From JAWKWH01 sp965204295 (GTDB lineage Bacteria; Pseudomonadota; Alphaproteobacteria; Rhizobiales; Rhizobiaceae), in contig OZ241973.1 of the NCBI GenBank assembly GCA_965204295.1, positions 3,100,001 through 3,164,000 on the forward strand: a stretch of DNA of 64,000 nucleotides, given 5' to 3'. The notes below the pieces were generated by a model. That model was given only the letters and a program-made list of their open reading frames with translations. It was not told the origin of the DNA and made no database searches. The translations under genes and the position numbers were made by a program. Shown here one piece after another: positions 1 to 9,776 of this stretch; positions within the stretch are counted from its first letter, which is position 1; every line of letters begins with the position of its first letter.

Positions 1-2
1 TC

Positions 3-1235
3 TTGAGGAAGTTGCATGATGCGATCATGGACAATCAGGATTCGCTCGCCGAACTGCTGACCCTGGAGCAGGGCAAGCCGTTGTTCGAAGCCAGGGGCGA
101 GGTCGGAATGTCCGCGGCCTATGTGCTTTGGTTCGCCGAGGAGGGACGCCGGGTTTACGGAGACATGGCGCCGTCGCCCTGGGCGGACCGCAAGATCATG
201 GTCACCAGGGAGCCGGTTGGCGTCATCGCGGCGATTACCCCCTGGAACTTCCCGTCCTCCATGCTTGCGCGCAAGATCGGTCCGGCGCTGGCCGCCGGTT
301 GCACCGCGGTGGTCAAGCCGGCGACGGCGACGCCCTATTCCGGCCTCGCATGGGGTGTGTTGTGTAAGGAAGCGGGCATTCCGGCCGGCGTGGTCAACAT
401 CGTGACCGGCTCGGCTTCCGCCATCGGCAACGAGATTTGCGACAACCCGCTTGTCCGCAAGATCACGTTCACCGGCTCCACCGAAGTGGGCAAGGTCATC
501 ATGCGCCGCGCCGCGGGTACGGTGAAGAAAGTGTCGATGGAACTTGGCGGAAATGCGCCCTTCATCGTGTTCGAAGATGCCGATATCGATCGCGCGGTGG
601 AAGGTGCGATCATTGCAAAATACCGCAATTCCGGCCAGACCTGCGTTTGCACGAACCGCTTTCTGGTGCAGGCCGGCATCCACGATGAGTTCCTCGGCAA
701 GCTTGTCGCGGCGACGAATGCGCTTCGGGTAGGCCCGGGCTTGGAAGAGGGCGTCAGGCAGGGCCCGTTGATCGACAGTCGCGCCGTGGGAACCGTTGAA
801 GGCATGATCGCGGATGCCAGGGCGAAAGGCGGTCGCGTCGTCGCCGGCGGCAAGCGCCACGAATTGGGCGGCACGTTCTTTCAACCGACCGTGATCGCCG
901 ACGCCTCCGCCGACATGCGCTTCACAAAGGAGGAGATATTCGGTCCGATCTCGCCGGTCTACAGGTTCGAGACCGAGGAGGAGGCGGTCGACATGGCCAA
1001 CGATACCGAATATGGTCTGGCCTGCTACTTCTATACCAGCGACCTCGGACGGGCATTCCGCGTGTCCGACGCCGTGAAGTACGGCCTGATCGGCGTCAAT
1101 GAGGGCCTGATCACGACGGTGGAAGCCCCGTTTGGCGGCCTGAAGGAATCCGGCCTTGGCAAGGAAGGCGGGCATCAGGGCATTGAGGACTATCTCGACA
1201 GCAAATATGTCTGCATCGGCGGGCTGGGACTTTAG
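3..1235 (+). CDS. gabD: NAD(P)-dependent succinate-semialdehyde dehydrogenase, 5' end cut by window
   Basis: Aldehyde dehydrogenase superfamily enzyme expected to oxidise succinate semialdehyde to succinate in the cytoplasm. Visible hallmarks are the PWNFP segment of the cofactor fold, FTGSTEVGK, the general-base glutamate in SMELGGNAPF, and the catalytic Cys in NSGQTCVCTNR, the double-Cys context usual for GabD. The C-terminal PFGGLKESGLGKEGG is also GabD-like. 410 residues are present against about 480 in the family, so the first 60-70 residues lie upstream of the window and the true start is not visible. It ends in TAG, 11 nt before galM. The substrate is inferred from motif similarity; other semialdehydes are possible. 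Succinate semialdehyde is also an end product of homoprotocatechuate catabolism, encoded at the other end of the window. Confidence 0.85.
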   Translation: MRKLHDAIMDNQDSLAELLTLEQGKPLFEARGEVGMSAAYVLWFAEEGRRVYGDMAPSPWADRKIMVTREPVGVIAAITPWNFPSSMLARKIGPALAAGCTAVVKPATATPYSGLAWGVLCKEAGIPAGVVNIVTGSASAIGNEICDNPLVRKITFTGSTEVGKVIMRRAAGTVKKVSMELGGNAPFIVFEDADIDRAVEGAIIAKYRNSGQTCVCTNRFLVQAGIHDEFLGKLVAATNALRVGPGLEEGVRQGPLIDSRAVGTVEGMIADARAKGGRVVAGGKRHELGGTFFQPTVIADASADMRFTKEEIFGPISPVYRFETEEEAVDMANDTEYGLACYFYTSDLGRAFRVSDAVKYGLIGVNEGLITTVEAPFGGLKESGLGKEGGHQGIEDYLDSKYVCIGGLGL

Positions 1236-1246
1236 CCGACCGTCCG

Positions 1247-2257
1247 ATGGAAACGTTTGGCCGGACCGCCGATGGCGAGGAAATCCGCCGGCTGACGGTA
1301 TCCGGCGGGGGGCTTACGGCCAACATCATCAACTGGGGCGCCGTCGTTCAGGACTTGAGGATTGACGGCCATCGTCCGGCGCTGGTGCTCGGATTCGAGA
1401 GCTTCGACGACTATCCCGAGAAGTCGCCCTATTTTGGAGCGATCGCGGGGCGGTTTGCCAACCGGATCGCCAATGGTCGGTTTTCGATCGATGGCGAGGA
1501 ATATCAAACCGACCGGAATTTTCTGGGAAAACACACTTTGCACGGCGGCATCGGCAGGCAGGTCTGGGAAATCGCCGGAAACGGGCCGGACTTTGCGGCA
1601 TTTACGCTGCTCGACCGCGCGGGCGAAACGGGCTTTCCCGGCAATCTTCGCATCAAATGCACCTACAGACTACGGCCGCCCGGCCGATTGACCGTCGAAT
1701 TGTCGGCGGAAACGGATGCGCCAACGCCCTGCAATCTCGCGCATCATTCATACTTCAATCTGGACGATGGCGGCGCCGGCGATATTCTTGACCATCGTTT
1801 GCGGATTGCCGCGAGCGCCTTCCTGCCGGTCGACGACGAACTGATGCCGACCGGCGTCGTACAGCCCGTTGACGAAACCGCTTTCGATTTCAGGACCGCC
1901 AGACCCATCCGACATGAAACGGACGGAGAACAGCAGCTTTACGATCACAACTACTGCCTGTCCGCGCAACGCGGTCCGCCGCGGCTGGCCGCGTGGGCGC
2001 AAGGGGCTTCCTCCGGCGTGGAAATGGAAGTCTGGACAACCGAACCCGGGATACAGTTCTACGCCGGCGGTGGAATTGGGGATTTGGCGGGCGGTCTGGA
2101 TGGTGCCGGCTACCGGTCCCATTCAGGATTTTGTCTCGAAGCCCAAATCTGGCCGGACGGACCCAACCGGCCTTATTTTCCGATCGCTATTCTGCGTCCG
2201 GGTGAGATATACCGGCAGGTGACGGAATACCGCTTCAGGGCTGCCGCCGATCTTTGA
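1247..2257 (+). CDS. galM: Aldose 1-epimerase (galactose mutarotase)
   Basis: 336-residue GalM-family protein that would interconvert alpha and beta anomers of aldohexoses. The supporting pattern is GRFANRIANGRF near the N-terminus, the KHTLHGG segment carrying an active-site His, and NLAHHSYFNLDDGG carrying the second His typical of mutarotases. EAQIWPDGPN near the C-terminus supplies the usual catalytic Glu context. Length matches the family. It follows gabD by 11 nt, so the two may be co-transcribed, though no functional link is obvious. Its 3' end overlaps the convergent putR remnant by about 23 bp. Confidence 0.85.
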   Translation: METFGRTADGEEIRRLTVSGGGLTANIINWGAVVQDLRIDGHRPALVLGFESFDDYPEKSPYFGAIAGRFANRIANGRFSIDGEEYQTDRNFLGKHTLHGGIGRQVWEIAGNGPDFAAFTLLDRAGETGFPGNLRIKCTYRLRPPGRLTVELSAETDAPTPCNLAHHSYFNLDDGGAGDILDHRLRIAASAFLPVDDELMPTGVVQPVDETAFDFRTARPIRHETDGEQQLYDHNYCLSAQRGPPRLAAWAQGASSGVEMEVWTTEPGIQFYAGGGIGDLAGGLDGAGYRSHSGFCLEAQIWPDGPNRPYFPIAILRPGEIYRQVTEYRFRAAADL

Positions 2258-2646
2258 CCGTTTCCATCGCCACGAAGGTCGATGTCTGCGAAACATATGA
2301 CAGGGCCGAGGTTCGTCCACCAAGGATTCTACGATAAGACGAAATATCTTTCGTGCGAACCTTTAATAAATAATCAAAATTACCTGCAATCATGTGACAT
2401 TGTTCGACTTCCGATATTGCAAACACAACCTCGTTAAAGGCATTCAGCGCCGGGGATTTTGTGTCGGACAGGGCAGCCTGTACAAAGGCGACATGTCCTT
2501 CGCCCATGCGTCCGCGATTGACGGCCGTCGCATGGCCGCGAATGCAGCCTTCCGCCTCCGGCCTTTCAACACGGGCCTGGACGGGCGTTTTTTGGCAGAT
2601 CGGCAATGATTTTGCGGTCGATTTGGCCTAATTGACCTAACTTCAT
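2235..2646 (-). pseudogene. putR: Broken putR (Lrp/AsnC-family proline regulator), helix-turn-helix deleted
   Basis: Two minus-strand pieces together form an Lrp-family regulator without its DNA-binding helices. The N-terminal piece starts at ATG 2646 and reads MKLGQLGQIDRKIIADLPKN before a stop near 2566. The C-terminal piece, in the +1 frame, continues with ARVERPEAEGCIRGH and a full effector-binding (RAM) domain, including NFDYLLKVRTKDISSYRRIL. In the intact Lrp protein at 34255 about 16 residues (the recognition-helix region) lie between the equivalents of KNAR and CQARVE; here they are absent and the frame shifts. The segment GCCCGT occurs on both sides of the junction. Position, divergent from putA, fits PutR, the proline-responsive activator of putA. 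The Lrp assignment is well supported; the name PutR is inferred from context. Confidence 0.75.
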
Positions 2647-2798
2647 GGTGTTTGTTAGCTATTTGCTACATGATTTTATCGGTTTTCGGCCTGTTCGAGC
2701 TGATAATTTCGATGTTCGGACCAATAGGGGCCGGCGATTTCGGTAAAATCCCGCTTGTGCGACCCCCGAATTCAAGGCTCCGTATCGGGAATTTTGAG

Positions 2799-5700
2799 AT
2801 GACCGGCCAAATCCTCAAAGACCTGCGCGACGCAATCCGGGCGCATGCGATTGTCGATGAGGCCGCCGCGGTAAAGCGGCTGGTGCAAATCTCCGCTCTC
2901 GACAGTGAGGCGCGGAAGCGGATTTCACACAAGGGAGCCGATCTTGTGCGTGCTGTCAGGGCTTCCACCGAGCCGAGGCTGATGGAGGCTTTCCTGTCCG
3001 AATACGGGCTGTCCACCGACGAAGGTGTCGCGCTGATGTGCCTGGCCGAGGCGTTGCTTCGTGTGCCGGATGCCGAAACGATCGACGAACTCATCGCGGA
3101 CAAGATTGCGCCACACGACTGGTCGGTTCATTCGGGCGGTTCCGCTTCAATGTTCGTCAACGCATCGACCTGGGCCTTGATGCTGACCGGCCGCATGTTG
3201 GAACAGGGCGAAGGATCCATTGAGGCGACGCTGTTCGGGATGATCCGACGAGTGGGCGAGCCGGTCATTCGTTCGGCGGTTGGCGCGGCGATGCGTGAGA
3301 TGGGCGATCAGTTCGTTCTAGGTCGCACTATCGGCGAGGCGGTGTCCCGCGGATCGGCGCGAAAAGGATATCTCTATTCCTACGACATGTTAGGAGAGGC
3401 GGCGCGCACCCACGCGGACGCCAAACGCTACTTCGACGCCTATCGGCAGGCGATCAGGGCTTTGCGGCGCGGTGCGAATTCGCACGATATACGGACCAAT
3501 CCGGGAATTTCAGTCAAATTGTCGGCGCTGCATCCGCGCCATGAGGAAACGCAGCGGAAAAAAACGCTGCCTGACCTGGCCGATCGCCTTCTGCGGCTTT
3601 GTCGGGAAGCCCGCGATGCGCGCATGGGCCTCAACATCGACGCAGAGGAAGCCGACCGGCTGGACCTGTCGCTCGATGTGATCGAAGCGGTTCTGGCCGA
3701 TCCTTCGCTTGCCGGGTGGGACGGCTTTGGCGTCGTCGTTCAGGCTTACGGATCGCGGGCGTCGTTCGTGATCGACTGGCTGTACGAACTCGCGAAGCGA
3801 CTGGACAGGCGTGTGATGGTGCGTTTGGTCAAGGGCGCGTACTGGGATACCGAGATCAAGCGGGCGCAGGTGCTTGGCCTTGACGGATTTCCGGTATTCA
3901 CCCGCAAATGCAATACCGATATTTCGTATCTTGCCTGCGCCCGCGGACTGTTTGCGCTGACAGATCGCATCTATCCGCAATTCGCCACGCACAACGCCCA
4001 TACGGCCGCCGCGATTCTGGACATGGCGGAAGATAAATCGTGTTTTGAGTTTCAAAGGCTGCACGGCATGGGCGATGCGCTTCACGGGGAAATCATGCGG
4101 GCCGAAAACACTCGTTGCCGGATTTATGCGCCGGTCGGCGCACATGAGGATCTTCTTGCCTATCTTGTGCGCCGGCTGCTGGAAAACGGCGCGAACTCGT
4201 CCTTTGTGCATCAGATCGTCGACGAAACCGTCAATGTGGATGAGATCGCACGCGATCCTCTGGATATCGCCGCCGACCATGCCGACGCGGCCAATCCGGC
4301 GATCAGGCGGCCGTGTGCGATTTACGGAACGGATCGGACAAACTCGCAAGGCTGGGACGTATTTGACCGGCGAACCGTTGCGGAAGTCGAAACCGGCCGG
4401 GCGCCGTTTGCCGCTCCGCATCAATGGCGGGCGACGCCATTGCCCGCACCCACCGGCAATTGCGGCGCAAGGAAAATCTTCAACCCGGCCAATCCGCATG
4501 AGCCGGTCGGGGAGGTCGTTGAGGCCGATGCGGAATTGGTTGGCGCGGCGATCGACAGGGCCGTGGCGGCGCAGGCGGCATGGCAGGCAAGGCCGGTGGT
4601 TGAACGCGCAACGATATTGAACCGCATTGCGGAATTGTATGAACGACACGCCGTGGAATTTTTCGCGCTGGCCGCCCGCGAAGCCGGCAAGACGCTGGCG
4701 GACGGCGTGGCCGAGGTACGCGAGGCGGTGGATTTCCTGCGCTACTACGCCGCCGAGGCTCCCGCCGTCGACAGAGATACCCGGGCGCGCGGCACGATCG
4801 TCTGCATTTCTCCGTGGAATTTTCCGCTGGCGATTTTTACCGGACAGATTGCGGCGGCTCTGGTCACCGGCAATGCCGTTATCGCCAAACCCGCGGAGCA
4901 AACGCCTTTGATCGCACACCAGGCCGTGCGGCTGATGATAGACGCCGGCGTACCGCCGCATGTCATTCAACTGCTCCCCGGAGATGGCCCGACAGTCGGC
5001 GCGCCGCTGGTTGCCGACCCGCGCATCGCGGGTGTGTGTTTCACCGGCTCCACCGAAATCGCCAAACTGATCGAGGCGCAGCTTGCCGACAACGCAACGC
5101 CGGACGCCATGCTGATCGCGGAAACTGGCGGCCTCAATGCGATGATCGTCGATTCCACCGCACTGCCGGAACAGGCGGTGCGCGATATCGTCGCCTCGGC
5201 ATTTCAAAGCGCTGGCCAGCGCTGCTCGGCGCTGCGTGTTCTCTACGTTCAAAAGGACATTGCGCCGAAAGTCATGAACATGCTTCAGTGTGCGATGCAG
5301 GCGCTTTCCGTCGGCGATCCGTGGTTGCTTTCCAGTGACGTGGGCCCCGTCATCGACGATGAGGCCCGCTCGACAATCATGGATTATTGCCTGACGGCGG
5401 ATCGGGAAGGGCGGCTGATCGCCAGGCTGGAGGCTCCTCCCGAAGGACGGTTTGTGGCGCCGCATATATTGAAAGTCGACGGAATCGGCGACATGAAACG
5501 CGAGATATTCGGGCCGGTGTTGCACGTCGCGACTTTCGACGCCGACAACATCGACGGCGTGATCGACGATATCAACGCCCGCGGATACGGGCTTACGTTC
5601 GGGCTGCACACACGCATCGAAGGCCGGGTGCAGAATGTCGTCGACCGCGTTCATGCGGGAAATGTCTATGTAAACCGCAATCAAATCGGCGCGATTGTCG

Positions 5701-6413
5701 GATCGCAGCCATTTGGCGGCGAAAAACTTTCCGGAACCGGTCCGAAGGCCGGCGGTCCGCATTACCTCGGACGGTTCCGCAAGCCGGGAGCCGAAGGCGA
5801 CCGAATTGAGAGCCGATCCGACGCGCGCCCTGTCGGCCTTCCCAGGAGGTTTGCGGACCGGATCGAATGGGCGCGTCGCACGGATCGCGTCGCCGTATTG
5901 CGAAAAGCGCTCAAAGGCAGGGCGGCCGGTGCGATGGCCGCCGCTGGCGCGCTCGATTTCGGCCCGGTCGATCTCCCCGGACCGACCGGGGAGGCAAATT
6001 CGCTGGCTCTTTATCCCCGCGGCAATGTCGTGTGCCTGGGACCCGACGGCGAAACGCTGATGGATCAGGCTGTTCTGGCGCTCGCGGCGGGGAATACGGT
6101 CATAGCGGTCGCACCGGGGGCGAAGCAGGCCCTGGGGGTGCTCTTGGCGTCTGGAACGCTCCCTCTGATCGTCGTCGAAGGGCTGGCGGACATTCAAACA
6201 CTCGATGATCTGAACGTTGATGCCGTGGCGTATGGACGGGTTGACGGCATCGCAAGCGCGATACGGCGCACTCTGGCGCGGCGGGACGGTCCGATCATCA
6301 GGCTGATAACCGATGATCGGCTTGACGCGGTTGCGTTTGTTCACGAGCGGGCGGTGTGCGTCGATACAACGGCGGCCGGCGGCAATGCGAGCCTGCTGGC
6401 GGCCGCCGGATAG
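2799..6413 (+). CDS. putA: Bifunctional proline dehydrogenase / L-glutamate gamma-semialdehyde dehydrogenase
   Basis: Oxidises proline to glutamate in two steps using FAD and then NAD. The frame is open from TTG 2652, but ATG 2799 is the likely start because homology begins at MTGQILKDLR (1204 residues). The proline dehydrogenase barrel is seen in GISVKLSALHPRHEE (about residue 235), GAYWDTEIKRAQ and the C-terminal helix with YLVRRLLENGANSSF. The aldehyde dehydrogenase half shows ISPWNFPLA (about 670), FTGSTE, AETGGLNAMIVD and the catalytic Cys near 809 in SAGQRCSALR. A further 200-residue ALDH-like C-terminal region marks the long PutA class. There is no N-terminal ribbon-helix-helix, so it is not an autorepressor of the E. 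coli type. The adjacent putR is broken, so its regulation may be altered. Confidence 0.93.
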   Translation: MTGQILKDLRDAIRAHAIVDEAAAVKRLVQISALDSEARKRISHKGADLVRAVRASTEPRLMEAFLSEYGLSTDEGVALMCLAEALLRVPDAETIDELIADKIAPHDWSVHSGGSASMFVNASTWALMLTGRMLEQGEGSIEATLFGMIRRVGEPVIRSAVGAAMREMGDQFVLGRTIGEAVSRGSARKGYLYSYDMLGEAARTHADAKRYFDAYRQAIRALRRGANSHDIRTNPGISVKLSALHPRHEETQRKKTLPDLADRLLRLCREARDARMGLNIDAEEADRLDLSLDVIEAVLADPSLAGWDGFGVVVQAYGSRASFVIDWLYELAKRLDRRVMVRLVKGAYWDTEIKRAQVLGLDGFPVFTRKCNTDISYLACARGLFALTDRIYPQFATHNAHTAAAILDMAEDKSCFEFQRLHGMGDALHGEIMRAENTRCRIYAPVGAHEDLLAYLVRRLLENGANSSFVHQIVDETVNVDEIARDPLDIAADHADAANPAIRRPCAIYGTDRTNSQGWDVFDRRTVAEVETGRAPFAAPHQWRATPLPAPTGNCGARKIFNPANPHEPVGEVVEADAELVGAAIDRAVAAQAAWQARPVVERATILNRIAELYERHAVEFFALAAREAGKTLADGVAEVREAVDFLRYYAAEAPAVDRDTRARGTIVCISPWNFPLAIFTGQIAAALVTGNAVIAKPAEQTPLIAHQAVRLMIDAGVPPHVIQLLPGDGPTVGAPLVADPRIAGVCFTGSTEIAKLIEAQLADNATPDAMLIAETGGLNAMIVDSTALPEQAVRDIVASAFQSAGQRCSALRVLYVQKDIAPKVMNMLQCAMQALSVGDPWLLSSDVGPVIDDEARSTIMDYCLTADREGRLIARLEAPPEGRFVAPHILKVDGIGDMKREIFGPVLHVATFDADNIDGVIDDINARGYGLTFGLHTRIEGRVQNVVDRVHAGNVYVNRNQIGAIVGSQPFGGEKLSGTGPKAGGPHYLGRFRKPGAEGDRIESRSDARPVGLPRRFADRIEWARRTDRVAVLRKALKGRAAGAMAAAGALDFGPVDLPGPTGEANSLALYPRGNVVCLGPDGETLMDQAVLALAAGNTVIAVAPGAKQALGVLLASGTLPLIVVEGLADIQTLDDLNVDAVAYGRVDGIASAIRRTLARRDGPIIRLITDDRLDAVAFVHERAVCVDTTAAGGNASLLAAAG

Positions 6414-6482
6414 CAGGGATATTGCAAGGCTTCGGGGACCGGCTATAAACGGTTGCCGGTCGGATATCTCGGAGCGACAACG

Positions 6483-7643
6483 TTGACGCCATTTACCTTC
6501 AACACCACGCCAAGCGTGCGATTTGGCGCGGGAATTGCCGGACAAACCGGCGAGACGGCGGGTCCGTTGCTCGGCGCAAAAGTCCTGTTCGTCACCGATC
6601 CCGGCCTGATGACCATCGGGCTGGCGGACGAGGCGATCGACTCGCTGAAGGCGTCGGGCCGGACCCTTGCGATATTCTCCGATGTGGAAGCGGACCCATC
6701 GCTCGGCACGCTGATGAAAGCAGTCGAACTGGCCAGGTCGCTGGGCGCGACCGGCGTCGTCGGTTTTGGCGGCGGCTCTTCAATGGATGTCGCAAAGCTT
6801 GCCGCCTTGCTGGCCGGATCGAATGAAGACCTTGACGGGGCCTGGGGCGTGGCTAACGCCAAAGGGCCGCGTCTGTCGCTTGTTTTGGCGCCGACGACCG
6901 CCGGCACCGGGTCGGAGGCGACGCCCGTCTCGATCATCACTGTCGGCGGAGAGGAAAAACGGGGCGTTTCGTCGCCGATTATCCTGCCGGACATCGCCAT
7001 CCTCGATCCCGAGCTTACTCTCGGCCTGCCTGCCGCGATCACGGCGGCGACAGGGGTGGATGCGATGGTGCATGCCATCGAGGCCTATGCGTCAGAAAAC
7101 GCCAACAACAATCCGATGTCAAAAATGCTTGCAAGACAGGCGTTGAGACTTCTTGGGGCGAATATCGAAACAGCCGTATTCAACGGAGACGATATCGAGG
7201 CGCGTGGCGCGATGCTGCTCGGCTCCATGCTCGCCGGACAGGCATTCGCCAATTCGCCCGTTGCCGCGGTTCATGCTCTGGCCTATCCGATCGGCGGCGC
7301 GTTTCATGTGCCGCATGGCCTGTCCAACGCGCTGGTCCTGCCGCATGTGCTGCGCTTCAATGCTCCCGAAGCGGCGTCGCTGTACGCCGAAATCGCCGCG
7401 GACGCCTTTCCGGACCTGGCCGGCGGGACCGGAACTCGGGGGCGTTGCGCCGCTTTCATCGATTCTCTAGCGGCCCTTTGCGCGAAACTCGGCTTGCAAA
7501 CGAAGCTTCGCGAAGTTGGCATCGGCGAAAACGATCTGCCGAAAATGGCCGCCGACGCGATGCGTCAGACGCGGCTGCTGGTCAACAATCCGCGCGAGGT
7601 CGACGAGGCCGCCGCACTGGCCATCTACCGGTCCGCGCTGTGA
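6483..7643 (+). CDS. Iron-containing alcohol dehydrogenase
   Basis: 386-residue type III (Fe-dependent) alcohol dehydrogenase family protein. GFGGGSSMDVAKLAALLA is the NAD-binding loop and TTAGTGSEATPVSII the conserved substrate/cofactor segment. Metal ligands are expected in GVDAMVHAIEAY (Asp and His, around residue 190-200) and in the two His of HALAYPIGGAFHVPHG (around 260-280). TTG 6483 is preferred to TTG 6453 because GGAG lies 8 nt upstream. It follows putA closely and overlaps the next gene by 4 nt, suggesting a transcription unit. The substrate cannot be read from sequence; lactaldehyde, 4-hydroxybutyrate and maleylacetate enzymes all fall in this family. Confidence 0.8.
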   Translation: MTPFTFNTTPSVRFGAGIAGQTGETAGPLLGAKVLFVTDPGLMTIGLADEAIDSLKASGRTLAIFSDVEADPSLGTLMKAVELARSLGATGVVGFGGGSSMDVAKLAALLAGSNEDLDGAWGVANAKGPRLSLVLAPTTAGTGSEATPVSIITVGGEEKRGVSSPIILPDIAILDPELTLGLPAAITAATGVDAMVHAIEAYASENANNNPMSKMLARQALRLLGANIETAVFNGDDIEARGAMLLGSMLAGQAFANSPVAAVHALAYPIGGAFHVPHGLSNALVLPHVLRFNAPEAASLYAEIAADAFPDLAGGTGTRGRCAAFIDSLAALCAKLGLQTKLREVGIGENDLPKMAADAMRQTRLLVNNPREVDEAAALAIYRSAL

Positions 7644-8077
7644 GCGACCGCGTGGAACCGACGACCCGGCCGGACTACCGGGCGTTCAGGCGGATACCGA
7701 CCCGCTGGATGGACAACGACGTGTACGGCCACATCAACAACGTCATCCATTACTCGCTGTTCGACACGGCGGTGAACGGCTGGCTGGTGGACCGGGACGT
7801 GCTCGATTTCGCGGGCGGCGAACAGATCGGGCTGGTGGTGGAAACGGGCTGCCGGTACTTTGCGGAAATGGCGTTTCCGGATGTGGTCACCGCCGGTATC
7901 CGCGTGACGCGTCTCGGCACGTCATCGGTGCGCTACGAAGTGGGACTTTTTCGCAACGATGAAGCCAGGGCTTCCGCCGAAGGACATTTCATCCATGTCT
8001 ACGTGGACCGGACGACCCGCAGACCGGCGCCCTTGAACGAAGACCTCAGACGGGCGCTGAAGACGATCTCAGCCTGA
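7640..8077 (+). CDS. Acyl-CoA thioesterase, hot-dog fold (4HBT/FadM type)
   Basis: 145-residue single hot-dog domain protein, the usual length for the family. The signature is TRWMDNDVYGHINNVIHYS near the N-terminus, where the conserved Asp and the HxNN stretch form the active-site turn. It would hydrolyse an acyl-CoA thioester in the cytoplasm. The start is GTG 7640, which overlaps the TGA of the Fe-alcohol dehydrogenase gene (GTGA), indicating translational coupling. The frame stays open upstream to 7445, but that part is antisense-like shadow inside the dehydrogenase gene. The acyl substrate is unknown. Confidence 0.8.
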   Translation: MSDRVEPTTRPDYRAFRRIPTRWMDNDVYGHINNVIHYSLFDTAVNGWLVDRDVLDFAGGEQIGLVVETGCRYFAEMAFPDVVTAGIRVTRLGTSSVRYEVGLFRNDEARASAEGHFIHVYVDRTTRRPAPLNEDLRRALKTISA

Positions 8078-8096
8078 CAAACGGCAACGCGGACAC

Positions 8097-9743
8097 TTAT
8101 CGTTTCCGTTCCCGCAAGGTGAAGAATCGCGCGAGCAGGTTCCCGGTCGACGCGTCGTGATCGTTGACGGTCGCGCGTCGCTCGACCACGGGCAACAGAG
8201 CGGTCGCCAGTTCCTTTCCGAGTTCGACGCCCCATTGATCGAACGCGTTGACGCCGTAAAGGCAGGCCTCGACAAACACCCGGTGTTCATAAAGCGCGAT
8301 CAATTCGCCCAGAGTGCGGGGCGTCAGTTTTTCATACAATATCGTTATCGATGGCCGGTTTCCGGGGAATGTCTTGTGCGGCGCGAGATTTGCGTCCGCA
8401 TCACGGGTCAGCTCCGGGTCCGCCGGAATCGAGGCGGCCTCGATTTCGGTTCTGCCGCGCATCAGCGCTTCGGATTGCGCCAGGCAGCTGGCGACCAGCA
8501 GCCGGTGCTGGTGATCGAGATGCGGTTCATGCCCGTTGGCGGCAAGCAGGAACTCGACCGGAATGATATCGGTTCCCTGATGAAGAAGCTGAAAAAAGGC
8601 GTGCTGACCGTTGGTCCCGGGTTCGCCCCAGACAACGGGTCCGGATTTATGCCTGAGAATCCGGCCATCGAGGCCGACGCCCTTGCCATTCGATTCCATG
8701 TCCAGTTGTTGCAGATAGGCCGGAAATCGGGACAGCCGCCGGTCGTAGGGGATGATCGCGCGGGTCGGACATCCCATAATCTCCCTGTGCCAGTAACCGA
8801 CCAGACCCAGCAGGACAGGAAGGTTTTCCATGATTGGCGCGGTTTGAAAATGCCGGTCGACGGCATGACCGCCGTCCAGGAACGAACGGAACCGCTCCGT
8901 GCCGATGGCAACCATCAACGGCAGGCCGACCGCCGACCAGATCGAGTAGCGCCCCCCGACCCAGTCCCAGAAGCCGAACGTTCTCTCCCCATCGATTCCG
9001 AAACCGCGAACCTTGTCCAATGCCGTCGAGACCGCGGCAAAATGCCTGCCGACCGCGGCATCGCCAAGGTTTCCCGCCACCCATTTTCGGGCGGTCATCG
9101 CGTTCGTCATCGTCTCGACCGTGGTGAAGGTCTTCGAGGCGACGATGAAAAGGGTGGAGGACGGGTCGAGGTGATCGAGCGCGTCCGAAATGTCGGCGCC
9201 ATCGACATTGGAGACAAAATGCAGCCCGGGTCCGTCGTGGTACGGTTCGAGGGCTTCGGTCGCCATGGCGGGCCCGAGATCGGACCCGCCGATACCGATA
9301 TTGACCACATCGGTGAATTTTTTCCCCGATACGCCGGTGACGCCGCCGGAGCGAACCTTTTCGGCAAATCCGGTCGCGCGGCCCAATACCTCGGCCACAT
9401 CCGCCGATACGTCCTTGCCGTCGACATGTATGGAAATTTCTTCGGGCGCCCGCAGGGCCGCGTGCAGCGCGGCCCGGTCCTCGGTGACATTTATGCGCCC
9501 GCCGGCGAACATCGCTTTCCTTTGGCCTTCGAAATCACGTGCCGCGGCCAGTTCGATCAGCGCCGACATGATCTGATCCGATACGGCGCATTTCGAAAAA
9601 TCGAGCATCATGTCGCCGCGCATGACCGAATAGCGTTCGGCGCGGCCAGGATCGGAAGCGAACGCCTCGCGCATGTTCTTCGGACGCGTTCGCCGCGTGA
9701 CTTCGCGCAATCTCTTCAGTCTGACTTCGAAAATTTCTGACAT
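8097..9743 (-). CDS. pgi: Glucose-6-phosphate isomerase
   Basis: 548-residue enzyme interconverting glucose 6-phosphate and fructose 6-phosphate. Diagnostic stretches are IGIGGSDLGPAMATEAL, VASKTFTTVETMTNA, the catalytic-glutamate segment GRYSIWSAVGLP, PVVWGEPGTNGQHAFFQLLHQG (PGI signature) and the Lys-containing EACLYGVNAFDQWGVELGKE near the C-terminus. Length is normal for the bacterial enzyme. It is convergent with the thioesterase gene (19 bp apart) and shares a strand with the downstream-coordinate fructokinase gene. Together those two enzymes would feed fructose into the glucose 6-phosphate pool. Confidence 0.95.
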   Translation of the reverse strand: MSEIFEVRLKRLREVTRRTRPKNMREAFASDPGRAERYSVMRGDMMLDFSKCAVSDQIMSALIELAAARDFEGQRKAMFAGGRINVTEDRAALHAALRAPEEISIHVDGKDVSADVAEVLGRATGFAEKVRSGGVTGVSGKKFTDVVNIGIGGSDLGPAMATEALEPYHDGPGLHFVSNVDGADISDALDHLDPSSTLFIVASKTFTTVETMTNAMTARKWVAGNLGDAAVGRHFAAVSTALDKVRGFGIDGERTFGFWDWVGGRYSIWSAVGLPLMVAIGTERFRSFLDGGHAVDRHFQTAPIMENLPVLLGLVGYWHREIMGCPTRAIIPYDRRLSRFPAYLQQLDMESNGKGVGLDGRILRHKSGPVVWGEPGTNGQHAFFQLLHQGTDIIPVEFLLAANGHEPHLDHQHRLLVASCLAQSEALMRGRTEIEAASIPADPELTRDADANLAPHKTFPGNRPSITILYEKLTPRTLGELIALYEHRVFVEACLYGVNAFDQWGVELGKELATALLPVVERRATVNDHDASTGNLLARFFTLRERKR

Positions 9744-9776
9744 GAGCCTGATGATATCGAATCGAATTACGAGGGA

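Noticed and set aside
3510..6545. 1011-codon open frame on the minus strand of putA
   Set aside because: It is the antisense shadow of a GC-rich gene with strong codon bias; the translation is rich in Arg, His and Gln with no domain, while the plus strand is plainly PutA.
8157..9740. 527-codon plus frame opposite pgi
   Set aside because: Shadow of pgi; no start signal or family likeness.
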